Of a stretch of DNA of 64,000 bases, positions 24,701-36,714 are shown piece after piece. The stretch is taken from the NCBI RefSeq assembly GCF_000346465.2, contig NC_034016.1:4044935-4108934 (forward strand). Reading direction: 5' to 3'. Made by a program: the position numbers and the translations under genes. Within the stretch, counting starts at the first letter, position 1. Every line of letters starts with the position of its first letter. Below the pieces are notes generated by a model. It searched no databases. It saw only the letters and a list, made by a program, of their open reading frames with translations, and was not told where the DNA came from. The stretch comes from Prunus persica. Lineage: Eukaryota; Streptophyta; Magnoliopsida; Rosales; Rosaceae.

Positions 24701-27700
24701 ATGAAGTCGAGGTCCATAGTGAAGAACATAGTCTAACTTTCTCCCATAATTCCTCTGTTTCGCGACCTGCTTGGTCCTCAAAAATTAATCTGTTTCGTTC
24801 TAACCAAACCTCCCAAAGAACAGCCAATACACTACAACCCCGTAAAACATTGGCTTTCTTCCATTCCCAGGGATTCTGTGCTTCTCGGAGAAGAAAGACT
24901 TTTCAGTGTCTCCTTTCTAAGCTTCCTAGGAAAAATACTCTACTGGAGTGTATATGTGTGCATGTTAGGCTTCAAATTGATTGTTGTGCCCTTTCTTTTA
25001 TTGGTTTAACAACTTCGGGTTAATTGGTATCCTAATGTGGCTTATAATTGTCTTTCTAATCCTGTATTTAAGTCTTGATATTATTCTAATATCATGTTAT
25101 GTTTCTTTTTTGATGTTGATGTGGTTATTGACTATACGCGAGGCGGAATGTAGGTTAATCTTCATGTTCCTTGTTTCTTATTAGCTTCAGCTTTTTAGAC
25201 AGTAGGTTTTATCATATCCTGGCTTGTTTTTCATTCTCCAGTTGATTTGTTATATAGGAATCTGTTAGTTTTATATCCATTTAGTTAGGAAGTCTCACGG
25301 ACCTTTGTTTCCATCCTGTCCTATGTTGGAGGCAGGTCTTGAGTTTTTAATTGGCGCCAGTGATTTTGGCCTTTCACATAGACAATTAATTCCCTTTCTT
25401 TTGAACTTGCTACCATTTTTCTGTTTGATGTGCTGTCCTTAATGCATGTATCATGTGCAGCTTCTCACTCTTTGGGAATACAACAAAATGAGCATGCTTA
25501 ATCTCGTTGCAAGCCTAATCAAGGTATATTATGGTTGGCTATTAACATGTTCTTACATGGTCCTCAACTGGAACTAAATTTAATTTTGTTTAGCTTGCAA
25601 TCTGTGGATTTTGTTCATGGTGCTTCAAACATTGTCTTAATCACAAGTGTGCTCCATTTTCTCTAGAGTATTTTCCTAAATAGTTTACCCTGGTGAAACA
25701 TTTGAGAATAAAAATTCTCATGAAGTCATTTCAGATTTGTCAAAGTTGAATTTTAAATGGGTATGATATTGTTTAACTACATTCAACTTGTACTCTTCAG
25801 ACAGGAGTACATGGAAGAATTTTTTCATCAGATGGTGGGAGGCCGTTGCCAGGCTTTATTGTAATCAAGGGAATAAATTACACGGTATGCTCACAAACAT
25901 TCATTTATTCTTTAAATTTAAGTATACCTTTTTCCTATTGTGATTGCACAATAAGGGCTCATTTTGAGATGGTTCAAAACCCATACTCGGTTCGGCGGCC
26001 TAAAGTTCTGTTGGGCTGTTACAATTATATTCGAGTTAAAATATAAAGTGATCGAGAAACATTTAAGCAATGAAGCATTTCAAGTTACAATGATTTAGAG
26101 AGAGGCATTGAAGCTTATTTTGGACCCTACTATAGTTCTAAAATATATAAATAGTTAGACAGATGATGCTAATCTACATAGGGCATTGATTTCCAATTTC
26201 TGATGTACCAAAACTCTAATGATCTAACATATAAAATAGCGTAAATTGGAGCATTAGTCCTTGAACTTGGACTCGAAATTTGGTCCTCAACTATTTTTCT
26301 TTGATCCATTAGTCCTTGAAAATTTTAAAATAGGTACCAATAGTCATAGACGTTTACTCCATTAGGATTTCTGTTAGTTTATTGATGTGGCAAGCATGTG
26401 TGACCCATAAGACTACATTCACGGGCGAAGACAGTGAGGAAATTCCACTAATAACCAAAAGGAGAATTATAAGAGTGTTTAACTCTCACAAATCAAAATC
26501 CCAATACACCCAAAGCACTCTCTCACAAAAGAGTAACGAAAAAAATCCTAAACCAAATAAGAGAAAATTGTCCGAACTCTTCATGGTTTGCTCTCCCACT
26601 ATCAACATACAACAACAGAGCAGCCTTTGTGCCTATTATATACCATCCATGACTTAGCCAAATGGGATCAGAAACCAAAAAGGAATCCTTATAGCACAAG
26701 AAATGAAAAATAAAGCCCCAAAGAGTAAATAATAATCTTAATGTGCTATTGGGACCAAAAAGGCGAAGTAGTTGGCTTCAAGTTTAAGCCACATAACGAC
26801 AAATTTCCACCTTCGCTTACATTTTACTAAAGCCTTCAAAGTGGAAACGTCCTTCCTTCGTTACGTGCAACACACAAGTTGCAAATATCAATCAAGTCCA
26901 AGCAATGCTTGAACTTGCAAATAAGAACTCGCTTGATCCAAACAAAAATGATTTTGATGAAGAAACTGAAAATCTTCTATATCACCAACAAAACCTCAAG
27001 CTCCACCTGCACACAAACACCATGGTCTAAACTTGCACCAACCGTCCAAAAGACAACCAAATAACAGGAACTAACAAATTCAACCCAAAAGTCCATAGAC
27101 AAACTGAAGTTAGAAAGCATACAACGTGCCTTCTCCAAGAGGGTTCCGCATACATGTTCTGCAATTTCATGTGGTGTCTCCGCACAAAACCTCTTATATT
27201 GACATATTGGCGTTCACTAAATACACCCCTAACAAAAAAAACCGTACTGACAGAGAACAAATTGATGCAACAATACGAATTGTGTTGCCCACATCCAAAT
27301 TTGTCAAATCGACAACAAATTGATAGTTGTATGCTTAGAGAAAATCGCATTTGACCTGTATGCAGTGCCAATGCCTCCTTTGACTTGTTATACGTTTTGA
27401 TTAAATCAGCGTTGATTACACCTTTTTGGTCCAGTCTGTTGAACTTTTTGACATTAGATGATAAACTTAAGAGGACTACATGTAAACCAATGACCCATGT
27501 ATTTTGACTGACAGGTTCAAGCTAGCAGAGGAATTGCGGATTACCATCGCTTGCTTGCCTCTGGAGGAAGATATGAAGGTATTTACATATTACATGATTT
27601 GTTCATACTGAGCTTGATGCTTTAAAAAAGAACAAGAGGAAATATGATTACAACGTAAGACATAAAGCTACTAGTGTCATTTTATGGACCACACTTATTT

Positions 27701-28468
27701 AGTTGTACAGCTGATACAATTTTCACATGTGACATCTGGTAATCGTTATTTGCCTGGCGAAAAATTAATATTTGTCATGGCATTCAACATCAAATATTTT
27801 CTCCTCCCAAAGAATGCCTAGTGACTTAGTGAATTGCTTGTGCCTCCTTATTATTGGGGTATGAAATGAGAGGATGTGGTGTGGATGTTTTTACCTTGTA
27901 TCTGTGATTTTATTTCTGGGTGTAACTGCGGCTACGGCTCTCTTTAGTAAGGGAACTTATTTTCTTACAAAGAAGGGGGATCATAGAAGGATTTTTCTGC
28001 CCTAATAAGTAAAGGCCAAGAGCTATTTGACCAATTGACACATGAGGACTATAAGGACTTTTTGAAACAGGTTTTTATGGATGTATGCGTGTAATTGTAA
28101 TTCTATCATGGTTCCCCATCTTAAGATGGCTATTTGATGCCTAATTTCTCATTTGGTTTTACTGACTGCGTGCAGTCACAGCTTCCGCCCCTGGGTACAA
28201 ATCAAAGACAACAGGTATCTGGTTGGACAAAGCAGGCACAAATGTAGATTTTGTTCTCGACCCTAATGTTAATCTCAGAGGAATTCCACTTCGAAGCGCA
28301 TGTGAATGCAGATGGGGCACTAGGAGTGTCATTTGGGATACCCATTTGGAAGTATACTTGCTTTTGATTGTTATTGTAGGATTCCTTTTGTTTTTATGCA
28401 AGAGGAGGACATACAGCCGATTAAAACAGAGGCAGTTGGCAGGACCAAAAAGGCCAGTTGTGGTTTGA
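15550..28468 (+). CDS. SOL1: SOL1-type M14 zinc carboxypeptidase (carboxypeptidase D family), 15 exons
   Basis: Exons: 15550-15649, 16055-16121, 16207-16302, 16527-16557, 16676-16732, 18108-18203, 19047-19169, 21242-21346, 21942-21988, 23530-23655, 23746-23848, 25461-25523, 25801-25884, 27515-27578, 28176-28468. They join in frame to 1455 nt (484 aa plus TGA), and all introns are GT..AG. The start at 15550 gives a signal peptide (residues 1-23); an in-frame ATG at 15520 would add ten residues. Zn ligands are H123 and E126 (H-G-D-E) and H224 (S-L-H-G-G). Substrate motifs are N-P-D-G (166-169) and L-N-R-D-F (183-187), and the catalytic Glu is E306 (T-L-E-I-S). A C-terminal transthyretin-like part follows, then a membrane helix at about 445-462 and a basic tail. 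Arabidopsis SOL1 is of similar length; it trims C-terminal Arg from the CLE19 precursor in endosomes. The reading frame is intact. Introns carry several transposon insertions. Confidence 0.93.
15697..15746. repeat. TA/CA microsatellite in SOL1 intron 1
   Basis: A run of TA dinucleotides broken by CA units lies 50-100 bp after the exon 1 donor. It is likely length-variable between alleles. Confidence 0.85.
19488..19697 (+). mobile_element. tRNA-derived SINE in SOL1 intron 7
   Basis: A perfect RNA polymerase III box B (GGTTCGAAACC, 19550-19560) sits about 30-40 bp after a box A-like stretch (near 19509-19522). The sequence is GC-richer than the intron and ends in an A-rich tail (AGAAAAACAAAATAAA). 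There is no cloverleaf, so it is not a tRNA gene. Limits are approximate and I see no clear TSD. Confidence 0.6.
20175..21111 (+). mobile_element. 5'-truncated LINE insertion in SOL1 intron 7
   Basis: The insert is about 20189-21097, flanked by a perfect 14-bp duplication AGTGTAGATCCCAA (20175-20188 and 21098-21111), and ends in an A-rich tail. It encodes the C-terminal part of a plant LINE ORF2: the zf-RVT region ([14 protein letters not shown], then W-C-V-L-C-x-x-C-E-E-x-V-D-H-L-F-L-H) and the tail motif [11 protein letters not shown], ending at a TGA near 20910 after a frame change near 20700. Sense orientation to SOL1. The exact TSD implies a fairly recent insertion. Confidence 0.88.
24479..24905 (-). 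mobile_element. LINE 3' fragment in SOL1 intron 11, antisense
   Basis: On the minus strand a short frame reads [16 protein letters not shown] (24639-24827), the same LINE ORF2 tail motif as at 20.7 kb. The plus-strand T-rich start (TTTATTTTATTTTATTTTAAAA) marks its tail. A TSD is not clear. It is a truncated, decayed copy from a related but different LINE. Confidence 0.7.
26400..27250 (-). repeat. Probable copia-type LTR remnant in SOL1 intron 13
   Basis: This block differs in composition from the intron and has no coding potential. Read on the minus strand it begins near TGTTAGGGGTGTATT and ends near TCCTCACTGTCTTCGCCCGT, a style seen at the ends of some plant copia LTRs. Limits and class are uncertain; I saw no matching second LTR or TSD. 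Confidence 0.35.
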
Positions 28469-29028
28469 GGATTGATTTTCTACTTGTATGGATGTCCTTT
28501 ATTTTTGGGAGTCAGAAGGAAGCTTCATTCGTTAAGAAGAAAGAAACCGGACAATCATAAAATGACAATAACAAAGAAAAGCATACCCTTGCAAACTGAA
28601 CGCTGCAAATTCGCATCTTTGCAACTGCAGTTCTTAAAGCACCTCATTTTTGTACATAAACATGAGGCAAGGAGCTTCTATTACTTGTGTAGATGATAGT
28701 TGTGTATTATTTGGATGTATTTTCCATTAGGAAGACTAGAAACCCTGATTGTACTTATTGTATCTCAAGGTTCTTGGTTATTATCCATACATCTGGTAGC
28801 AATATTTGACCTTTACACGGAATTTTTTTTTTTTTGGGGGGTTTTCTTTTGCTTTTGTGGACTGACATGATCTTGGATCTTATTTTTTGTTTAATGTAGC
28901 TAGTTCCTTTTCATAAGATGCCCTGTTTTGTAAATGTTATTTCTCAAATTTGTTGCACATTTTTGGATTTTGGAGAGGTAGCACCAACATATGTTCTTAG
29001 ACTTTGTATTTTCCTTTATGTATAGTTC
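28469..29028. other. SOL1 3' UTR and spacer
   Basis: The SOL1 3' UTR must begin here. No canonical AATAAA is obvious close to the stop codon; AT-rich words near 28640-28780 could serve. Nothing else is visible. Confidence 0.4.
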
Positions 29029-29349
29029 ACATTGGATTTTGATGAAGTTGAGTGGAGTTGGATCCCTTGTAAGAAGAATTGAGCAGCTCATGCAGCGGCG
29101 TCGATAGGAGTTAGGACGGCACATAGGGAGACCTGGGCTGCACAGCCACCACCATCCCTAGTTCGTGTGCTGGTTTCGGATGGACTTCCCAGTCCACCAA
29201 ATTTGTAATCTCTCATGTAGTCGAGAAAGCTTTTGCACTATGCCGTCTTTCGGCTAGTCTCCTTCTTAGCTCTTTTCTGTATGGGCGTGGGCTGCCCTTT
29301 TGGTCCCTTTGTTGGCCTTTCATGAAGTATTTTCAGACCAAAAAAAAGA
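29029..29349 (+). mobile_element. LINE 3' end with RNase H tail
   Basis: A forward frame reads W-S-W-I-P-C-K-K-N, stop, A-A-H-A-A-A-S-I-G-V, then P-P-P-S-L-V-R-V-L-V-S-D-G-L-P before a stop, which is the end of the RNase H domain carried by many plant LINEs. A pyrimidine-rich 3' region and an A-run (29340-29347) follow. It is a short, broken fragment. Confidence 0.6.
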
Positions 29350-30137
29350 GTGATCTCTAAGTAATTCATTTCATATGCTGTATTGAAATAGTTAGTGTAT
29401 TCTATATATAAAACACAATTTACATTGTCATGTGTATCACTCGACCCATGGAAAATCACATAAAAATCTCAGTATGTAAAATTAGATAATAATGATTCGT
29501 GCTTTATAATATCTAATCGATGCATAAGATTGTAGAACTTCGAATTAACATTGAACACCATCATGTAATTTTGGATTCAAACTTGCGCTTTCTTCACACA
29601 CTGGGAAAAGAATTATCACTATACAAAAAAGTCAATTATTTTGAACAAGCACTAATAGCGCTCCCGTATTTTCAAAATGTTTCTGTGCATACACATAGGC
29701 CTACTCGAATAGAGTGGATAATTGGCGTCTAGTAAACATGGGATCATTTCTCATCAAATCATTCGCATAATCTTGGGGCTGTGCTTGTACCTGACTTTCA
29801 AGATTAATTGTTAGAGCTACTACCTCTACGCGCATAAACATTTGCTTCTTCTTGGAGCACTTGCATAGCAATCTTCATCCTATTCCCTCTCATACTTCAC
29901 CCACTAATAAGCAGCCTGCCAAAAGAACCAAAGCAATGCCTGCCTATTCAAAAGGGTAAGGTGCAGGGTGAACAAAAATTCCCACTCACGAAATAATGGC
30001 AAGATGACAAGACGAGATGACCTATATGCTTGATCATAATTGAATAAAGATAAGAAAGGATAGGAAAAAGTAAGGGAATCCAATAAAGTGATATAAAGAC
30101 AGATGGACAAGGATTTAGAACATGATTGAAACAAACA
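29350..30137. other. Intergenic DNA, no gene seen
   Basis: AT-rich sequence with short frames only. I see no repeat boundary or coding similarity. Confidence 0.4.
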
Positions 30138-30735
30138 ATTTTAATTTTAGAGAGACAGGCTAGTGGCTCACTACTAGTGACACCGATATTGTCCATAACT
30201 TAACCATCTATAAAGCCCAGTAGGTGTTGGGTTTTATCACAAAAGGCCTCGGTAATATTAGTAGTGGAACTATTCATTATATGTTATATTTTATTTAGTC
30301 AAGTTTCCGATGTGAGACTTTATATTCTTCAACACGCCCCCTCATGTGTGACAACCACATAGTGGGCCACACGTAGAGCTAAGTCCACATCGGAGTTTAT
30401 CATTTAAGCCCAACACGTGAAGCCCACATATTGGGTAATGGGTAAGGGCAAATATTCAAGCTCAACATGTTTACACCACATATTGGGTAAGAGTAAAGGC
30501 TCAATTCAGGCCCAATCAATCAACCCGCTCTGATACCATGTTAAATTTCAGACATACGGGCCAGCAACCCAGTAATAGCAACACTAATATTGTTCCCAAC
30601 TGAACCACCTACAAAGTCCAGTATGTGTGAGGTTTTATCACAAAAGACCTCGGTAATATTAGTAGTGGAACCATTCATTACATGTTGTATTTTATTTAGT
30701 CAAGTTTCTAATGTGAGACTTTATATTCTTCAACA
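30138..30735 (-). mobile_element. TRIM-like miniature LTR retrotransposon
   Basis: Two similar ~197-bp direct repeats (about 30138-30334 and 30539-30735) flank a 204-bp non-coding interior. On the minus strand the right-hand LTR begins TGTTGAAGAATATAAAG and ends TTTAACA, and is followed at once by TGGTATCAGAGC, the initiator-Met tRNA primer-binding site. The purine-rich ATGAGGGGGCG precedes the left LTR as polypurine tract. With LTR, PBS, PPT and no gene in about 0.6 kb it fits a terminal-repeat retrotransposon in miniature. The outer edge of the left LTR is decayed and I found no TSD. Confidence 0.75.
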
Positions 30736-31813
30736 GATAATAGAAGTTGGTCCTACTGTGAAGAATGTGTCATGTCCTATTGTGTGCAAGTACAACCTCC
30801 TAGTCCGTTCAACCATGCGAAGATTGTTTATTGGAGAAACTCCTTGCTTATTGGGAGGAGAACCAACTATTAGAGCTCAAATGAAACCGACTGAGTTCGA
30901 GAAATACATTAATAATTATATTTTGAAACTTGGGAAATTTAGATTTAGCTCTATTATAGTTGTGTGATAGCCTAAGGAAGCATGAGGAGCGCTTCCCTAT
31001 TTTTAGATTTGTATTATTCATTGTCCATAGTAGTTCAAATCACATATATATATATTGTCCCTACTTGAAGAGAAGTGTTGAATATAATTGGCTTCGAATA
31101 AACATGTGGCTTATGTCTTCAAGTCGTGGACAAAATAGTTTGTCGATGACTTTCTTCCAAGACTAAACACAAATTACAATTAAATTGGTGCACCCAAACG
31201 GAACCTTATAACAAAGTGATGAATTGTAAATTGTAATCAAACAATAAGAGATGAATCTTAATGTAAATGTATGGCTAGAAAACAGAGTGACTGTCTTACA
31301 CAAAAGTTTATATGTAGTTTGGAAGTTAAAATACCTTCCTAAAATTAAAAGGGAAATTGGTGGCTTTGACCTCAGCTTGCCTAATCTCTTTTTGAAAATC
31401 TTGGTAAAATGTCTTCCAAAAATACTCCCTATTGGTCACATATCACCTTTTTAACACACTGTCTCTCTGCATCAGCTACTTTGATCTTCCCTTTTGTCTC
31501 CCTCTCATGTATCACTTGTCGCACTCTGCTTCATCGTCTTCTTCACTTCTACACTCTCACCAACTGAACATGGCCACTGACGACAATAACATTTTTTTTC
31601 ATTGGATGGAAAATCATAACTGCTGGTTTGAATTACGTTGGATGTTTGTTCGGCTCTCAGTTGTTCAATTGGGCTGTGTTTGTTGCATACTGCCTTTTAG
31701 CCTGGTTGTTCAGTTTAATGAACCTCTCAAAATTCCATTCTATTACATAAGGTAATTTAAAACTCAGATATACTAATATAAGAGAAGATTGCATAATTGA
31801 AGGAGATTGCATG
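30736..31813. other. Intergenic DNA, no supported gene
   Basis: Frames of 68-125 codons occur but none resembles a known protein. A CT-rich stretch near 31480-31565 is followed by M-A-T-D-D-N-N (31570), which looks superficially like a leader and start codon, but the frame gives nothing recognisable. Confidence 0.35.
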
Positions 31814-32161
31814 TGTTGAAATATAATCCTTCTACAGATTTCTTAGAGCTGAATCATTTTCTATTTTCTGTTAAGTCTATTTTAAATGATGTAATGAGAA
31901 CCATTAGATCATAGTCTAAGTGGAGTCTCTAGCTTAGATTTGGTATGACACGTGTAAGCACCTAATAGGGTGACAGTTGTAATTCTGTTAGGAGAGAATC
32001 ACATTTCTCTCTCTGTCAGACACACTATGTAAGCTGCAAATTGTAAGAATTCAATAGAACAGTGCCTTCCCCATTTTCTCTTCATTCTCTCTAGCTAAAA
32101 TCTCCAGAATATACACCTCTCCCTAATTTGAAAATACATATACAAACAGAGAATTCTAACA
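31814..32161 (+). repeat. 5' LTR of the copia at 31.8 kb
   Basis: Starts TGTTGAAATATAATCC and ends GAATTCTAACA. Matches 36366-36714 almost base for base. It carries the element's promoter; a TATA box is not obvious. Confidence 0.92.
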
Positions 32162-32281
32162 TGGCCTCAGAGCCAGGTTCGATTGTTTGTTGGGCGTGAA
32201 TCTGTGAGAATTGAGCTGGTGTTTGGCTGAGCTGACGTTGAGCTCACTCAAAATTTCACGAAGCTTTTCTAGCTGCGTCTG

Positions 32282-35200
32282 ATGTCTAACATGGCAGGAT
32301 CAAGCTCTTCTGAGCTTAGTACACCAGTTTTCAATGGAGAAAACTATGAGTTTTGGAGCATTCGAATGAAGACCATTCTGAAATCTCATGGACTGTGGGA
32401 TTTGGTTGAAAATGGTTTTGATGCTTCAGATCCAAAGAAGGAAAAAGGAAAGGAAGAAGGATCTAAAGCTGCTGAAGAAGAGAAGTCTACATCGGCTGAG
32501 ATTTTGATGAAAGATGCTCGTGCACTTGGACTGATCCAAGGTGCAGTCTCAGACCAAATTTTTCCCAGAATAGTGAATGAAGAAACCTCAAAAGGTGCAT
32601 GGGATATTCTGAAGCAGGAGTTTAGAGGCGATAAACAGGTACGAAGTGTGAAGCTACAAGGCTTACGTAGAGAGTTTGAATACACTCGTATGAAGGATAG
32701 TGAGTCATTCTCTGGTTATGTTGCTAAACTGTTTGATCTAATTAATCAAATGAAAAGTTATGGTGAAGAGTTACCTAGAGAAAGAGTTGTGCAGAAATTG
32801 CTTATTAGCTTGCCTAGATCTTATGACTCTATATGTTCTGTGATTGAGCATTCAAAGGATCTTGACACTCTTGAAATTCAAGAAGTGGTTGCGTCTCTCA
32901 AGAACTTTAAGCTCAGATTGGATAGGCACACTGAAAATTCCACAGAAAAGGCTTTTACTAGCCTGAACATAGAGAGTAAAAGCTCTAAGAATGGAAGTTC
33001 TTCTGGAGGTAACAAGTCTCAGAGGAACTGGAAGGAAAATGGGAAGAATTGGAATAACAAGTCCAATTCTAATCCCAAACCAAATGCATCAAATGATGGA
33101 ACTAAAACACCTTGCAAGCACTGTGAAAAACTGCACTATGGCAAGTGCTGGTTTGAAGGAAAACCAAAATGCAGAGGATGTGGAAAGTTTGGTCACATGG
33201 TTAGAAATTGCCATGGAAATCAACCTGTGCAGAAGGTGAATTATGCCAATCAGGTTGAAGTAACTGGAACATTGTTTTATGCATGCAATGCCGTGACAGG
33301 TGTGAAATTGAACAATTCTTGGTATGTGGACAGTAGTTGTAGTAACCACATGACTGGAGATGAAAGGCTACTGATAGATATTCGAAGGGATGTAACTTCC
33401 AAGGTGAAAATAGGGACTGGAGAAACAGTTCAAGTTGCAGGAAAAGGCACACTTGTGATAGAAACCAAGACAGGCAGAAAACACATTCAAGAAGTGATGT
33501 TGGTGCCTGGTTTAGAAGAGAACTTGCTCAGTGTTGGTCAGATGATGGAACATGGGTATTGTTTAGTATTTGGAAAGGGAATGGTGACAATTTTTGATGA
33601 TTGGTTACTGCAAAATCCTATAGCTAAGGTTCCAATGACTAGCAATAGGTGTTTCTCTCTCACAATGGTACCTGCTACTCAGTTGGTGCTGAGAGCAAGT
33701 GTGACTCACAGTTTGCAGACTTGGCATAAAAGGCTGGGCCATCTTAATGATCAAAGCATCAGGATGCTGGCAAATCAAGACATGGTTCATGGACTGCCTA
33801 GTCTGGAGAAGGATTTTGTAGTTTGTGAAGGCTGCAAGCTGGGAAAGCAGCATAGAGACTCATTTCCTGCAGAATCTACTTGGAGAGCTCAGTTTCCACT
33901 TGAATTAGTTCACACTGACATCTGTGGTCCAATGCAGATTGCATCAATGTCAGAAAACAGATATTTCCTGTTATTCATTGATGACTATACAAGAATGGCT
34001 TGGGTTTATTTTTTCAGAAATAAATCTAATGCTTTTGAATGTTTCAAGAAGTTCAAAGCAATGACAGAATTGCAGAGTGGACACAAGGTGAAATCACTTA
34101 GAAGTGACAGAGGTGGAGAATTCATGTCAAATGAATTTCTTGCATACTGTAGTGAGGCTGGAATACAAAGGCAGCTGACTGTAGCATATTCCCTCAGCAA
34201 AATGGAGTTGTTGAGAGGAAGAACAGGACTATAATTGAGATGGCAAAGTCTATGCTACATGAAAAGAGTCTTCCATATGAGTTTTGGGCAGAAGCTGTTC
34301 ATACAACAGTCTACCTTCTCAACAGGTGTCCTTCTAAGTCTCTTAAGAAAATGACACCATTTGAGGCCTACACAGGAATAAAGCCAGGTATTGCACACTA
34401 GTGTTTGGATGCCTATGTCATGTGCTTATTCCTTCTGTTTTGAGACACAAGTTGGAAGAAAACAGTCACAAATGCATTTTTGTGGGCTATGGATTGTGTG
34501 AAAAAGGCTATAGACTGTATGATCCTAAGACTAGAAAGATTATCTTGTCTAGGGATGTCTATTTTGATGAAGAAGCCTCATGGAAATGGGAGAATCCTAG
34601 CAATGCAGATGTGAGAATGCCTATGCCAGATGGAAATCAAGGTACTGCAGAAACTGAACAGAGGGTATTAGATGAACAATCTCAGTTTTTGGATACTCAA
34701 ATGCAGATGGAAGAAGAAATTGCACCTTAAGGGGAAGAAATGCTTGATGAGACTCAAAGGTTTGATCACACACCTCACAAGTGGAGGAGTATTAATGACA
34801 TCATGACACAATGCAACATGTGCATTGTAGAACCTGACAGCTTTGAAGAAGCAGATTTGGATGAATCATGGAGAAGTGCAATGGAGGCTGAATTCGAGAT
34901 GATTGAGAAGAACAATACATGGAAATTAGTTGACAGGCCATTTGACAAACCAGTAATTGGTGTTAAGTGGGTCTACAAGGTCAAACTGAACCTAGATGGT
35001 ACTGTGCAGAAGAATAAAGCTAGGCTTGTGGCTAAAGGCTATTCACAGAAGCCTGGAATCGACTATAATGAGACATTTGCCCCTGTGGCAAGACTTGACA
35101 CCATCAGAACCTTGATAGCCCTTGCAGCACAAAAGGAATGGAACCTATTTCAACTGGATGTGAAGTCTGCCTTTCTCAATGGCATTCTAAAGGAGGAAGT

Positions 35201-36378
35201 TTATGTTGAACAACCTCAAGGATATGTTCAAGAGAGCAAGGAAACCAAGGTGTACAGGTTGAACAAGGCTCTATATGGACTGAAACAAGCCCCAAGGGCC
35301 TGGTATGATGAAATAGATGCCTATTTCAACACTGCAGGTTTTAAGAAGAGCTTAAGTGAAGCTACTCTCTATATCAAAACAAGTGACACCTCAGGTATTA
35401 TCATTGTCTCACTCTATGTAGATGACATTATATATACTGGAAGCTGTCCTAAAATGCTTGAAGAGTTTAAACAAGATATGATGCAACACTATGAGATGAC
35501 AGACTTGGGTCTGTTGCACCATTTTCTTGGCATGGGAGTGGAACAAACTGATAAGCATATTTTCATTCATCAAAAGAAATATGCCATGAAATTCTTGAGA
35601 AGTTTGGAATGAGAGACTGCAAGTCAGTGGCAATTCCATTAGTGGTGAATGAGAAATTGTGTAGAGAAGATGGAAGTGAAGCAGCAGATGAAAATGAATT
35701 CAGACAGATTGTAGGAAGTCTGCTTTATCTGACTGCCACAAGACCAGATGTCATGTTTGCATCTAGCTTGCTTGCTAGGTTTATGCACAATCCCTCAAAG
35801 AAACACATGCTAAAAGGGTGCTGAGATACATACAAGGCACATTAGATTTTGGAATTGAGTTTGCAAAGGGGAAAACAGCTACTCTAATTGGGTATTGTGA
35901 CAGTGACTGGGCTGGGAGTGAGGATGATATGAGGAGCACCTCAGGATATGCCTTCACACTAGGCTCAGGCATGTTCTCTTGCGCTTCCATCAAGCAAAAC
36001 ACAGTTGCTTTATCTACAGACGAAGCTGAGTATGTGAGTGCTGCAGAAGCAACTTCACAAGCTAAGTGGCTCAGATTTGTGCTTGAAGATTTTGGTGAAG
36101 AACAGGTAGAAGGGACTCCAATTCTATGTGACAACACCTCTGCAATTGCAATGGCAAGGAATCCAGTTCATCACCAAAAGACAAGACACATCAGCAGGAA
36201 ATTTCATTTTATAAGGGAAGCCATTCAAGCAAAAGAAATTGAACTGGTGTACTGCAAGACAGAAGATCAGATAGCAGACATTTTGACTAAGGCTCTGCCT
36301 AAGGATCGGTTTGTGAGGTTGAGAAGCTTGCTTGGAGTGAAATCAGCTAAAGGATTAGAAGGGAGTGTTGAAATATAA
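32282..36378 (+). pseudogene. copia gag-pol polyprotein with frameshifts
   Basis: The first frame (32282-34234) holds Gag (N-G-E-N-Y-E-F-W-S-I-R-M-K near residue 20), a CCHC zinc knuckle (C-R-G-C-G-K-F-G-H-M-V-R-N-C, residues 297-310), the protease centre W-Y-V-D-S-S (347-352; most copia enzymes have D-S-G or D-S-A), the GAG-pre-integrase H-H-C-C site (W-H-K-R-L-G-H) and the integrase core. Frame breaks follow near 34190 and 34397, a TAA at 34728-34730, and further breaks near 35590 and 35813. Reverse transcriptase (V-S-L-Y-V-D-D-I-I) and RNase H (G-Y-C-D-S-D-W-A-G; S-T-D-E-A-E-Y) are otherwise well kept. The last codons run into the 3' LTR. It cannot make a full polyprotein. Confidence 0.9.
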
Positions 36379-36714
36379 TCCTTCTACAGATTTCTTAGAG
36401 CTGAAGTCATTTTCTATTTTCTGTTAAGTCTATTTTAAATGATGTAATGAGAACCATTAGATCATAGTCTAGGTGGATTCTCTAGCTTAGATTTGGTATG
36501 ACACGTGTAAGCACCTAATAGGGTGACAGTTGTAATTCTGTTAGGAGAGAATCACATTTCTCTCTTTGTCAGACACACTATGTAAGCTGCAGATTGTAAG
36601 AATTCAATAGAACAGTGCCTTCCCCATTTTCTCTTCATTCTCTCTAGCTAAAATCTCCAGAATATACACCTCTTCCTAATCTGAAAATACATATACAAAC
36701 AGAGAATTCTAACA
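36366..36714 (+). repeat. 3' LTR of the copia at 31.8 kb
   Basis: TGTTGAAATATAATCC to GAATTCTAACA; one base longer than the 5' LTR through an added G near 36403. Holds the stop codon of the polyprotein (36376-36378). Confidence 0.92.

Larger units (their letters stand above)
31814..36714 (+). mobile_element. Ty1/copia LTR retrotransposon, full length, defective
   Basis: Direct LTRs 31814-32161 (348 bp) and 36366-36714 (349 bp), both TG..CA, differ by about six substitutions and one indel. The primer-binding-like TGGCCTCAGAGCC follows the left LTR (32162-32174), and a purine tract (GGATTAGAAGGGAG) precedes the right one. The interior encodes one gag-pol, broken at several points. The 5-bp flanks (GCATG at left, AAACT at right) do not match, unlike a simple insertion. 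Confidence 0.92.

Noticed and set aside
27027..27371. 114-codon minus-strand frame in SOL1 intron 13
   Set aside because: No domain is recognisable; it lies in a probable LTR remnant and overlaps plus-strand frames of equal quality.
31570..31755. Possible first exon starting M-A-T-D-D-N-N
   Set aside because: The translation shows no known domain and no clear donor, and the next 60 bp lead into a retrotransposon LTR.
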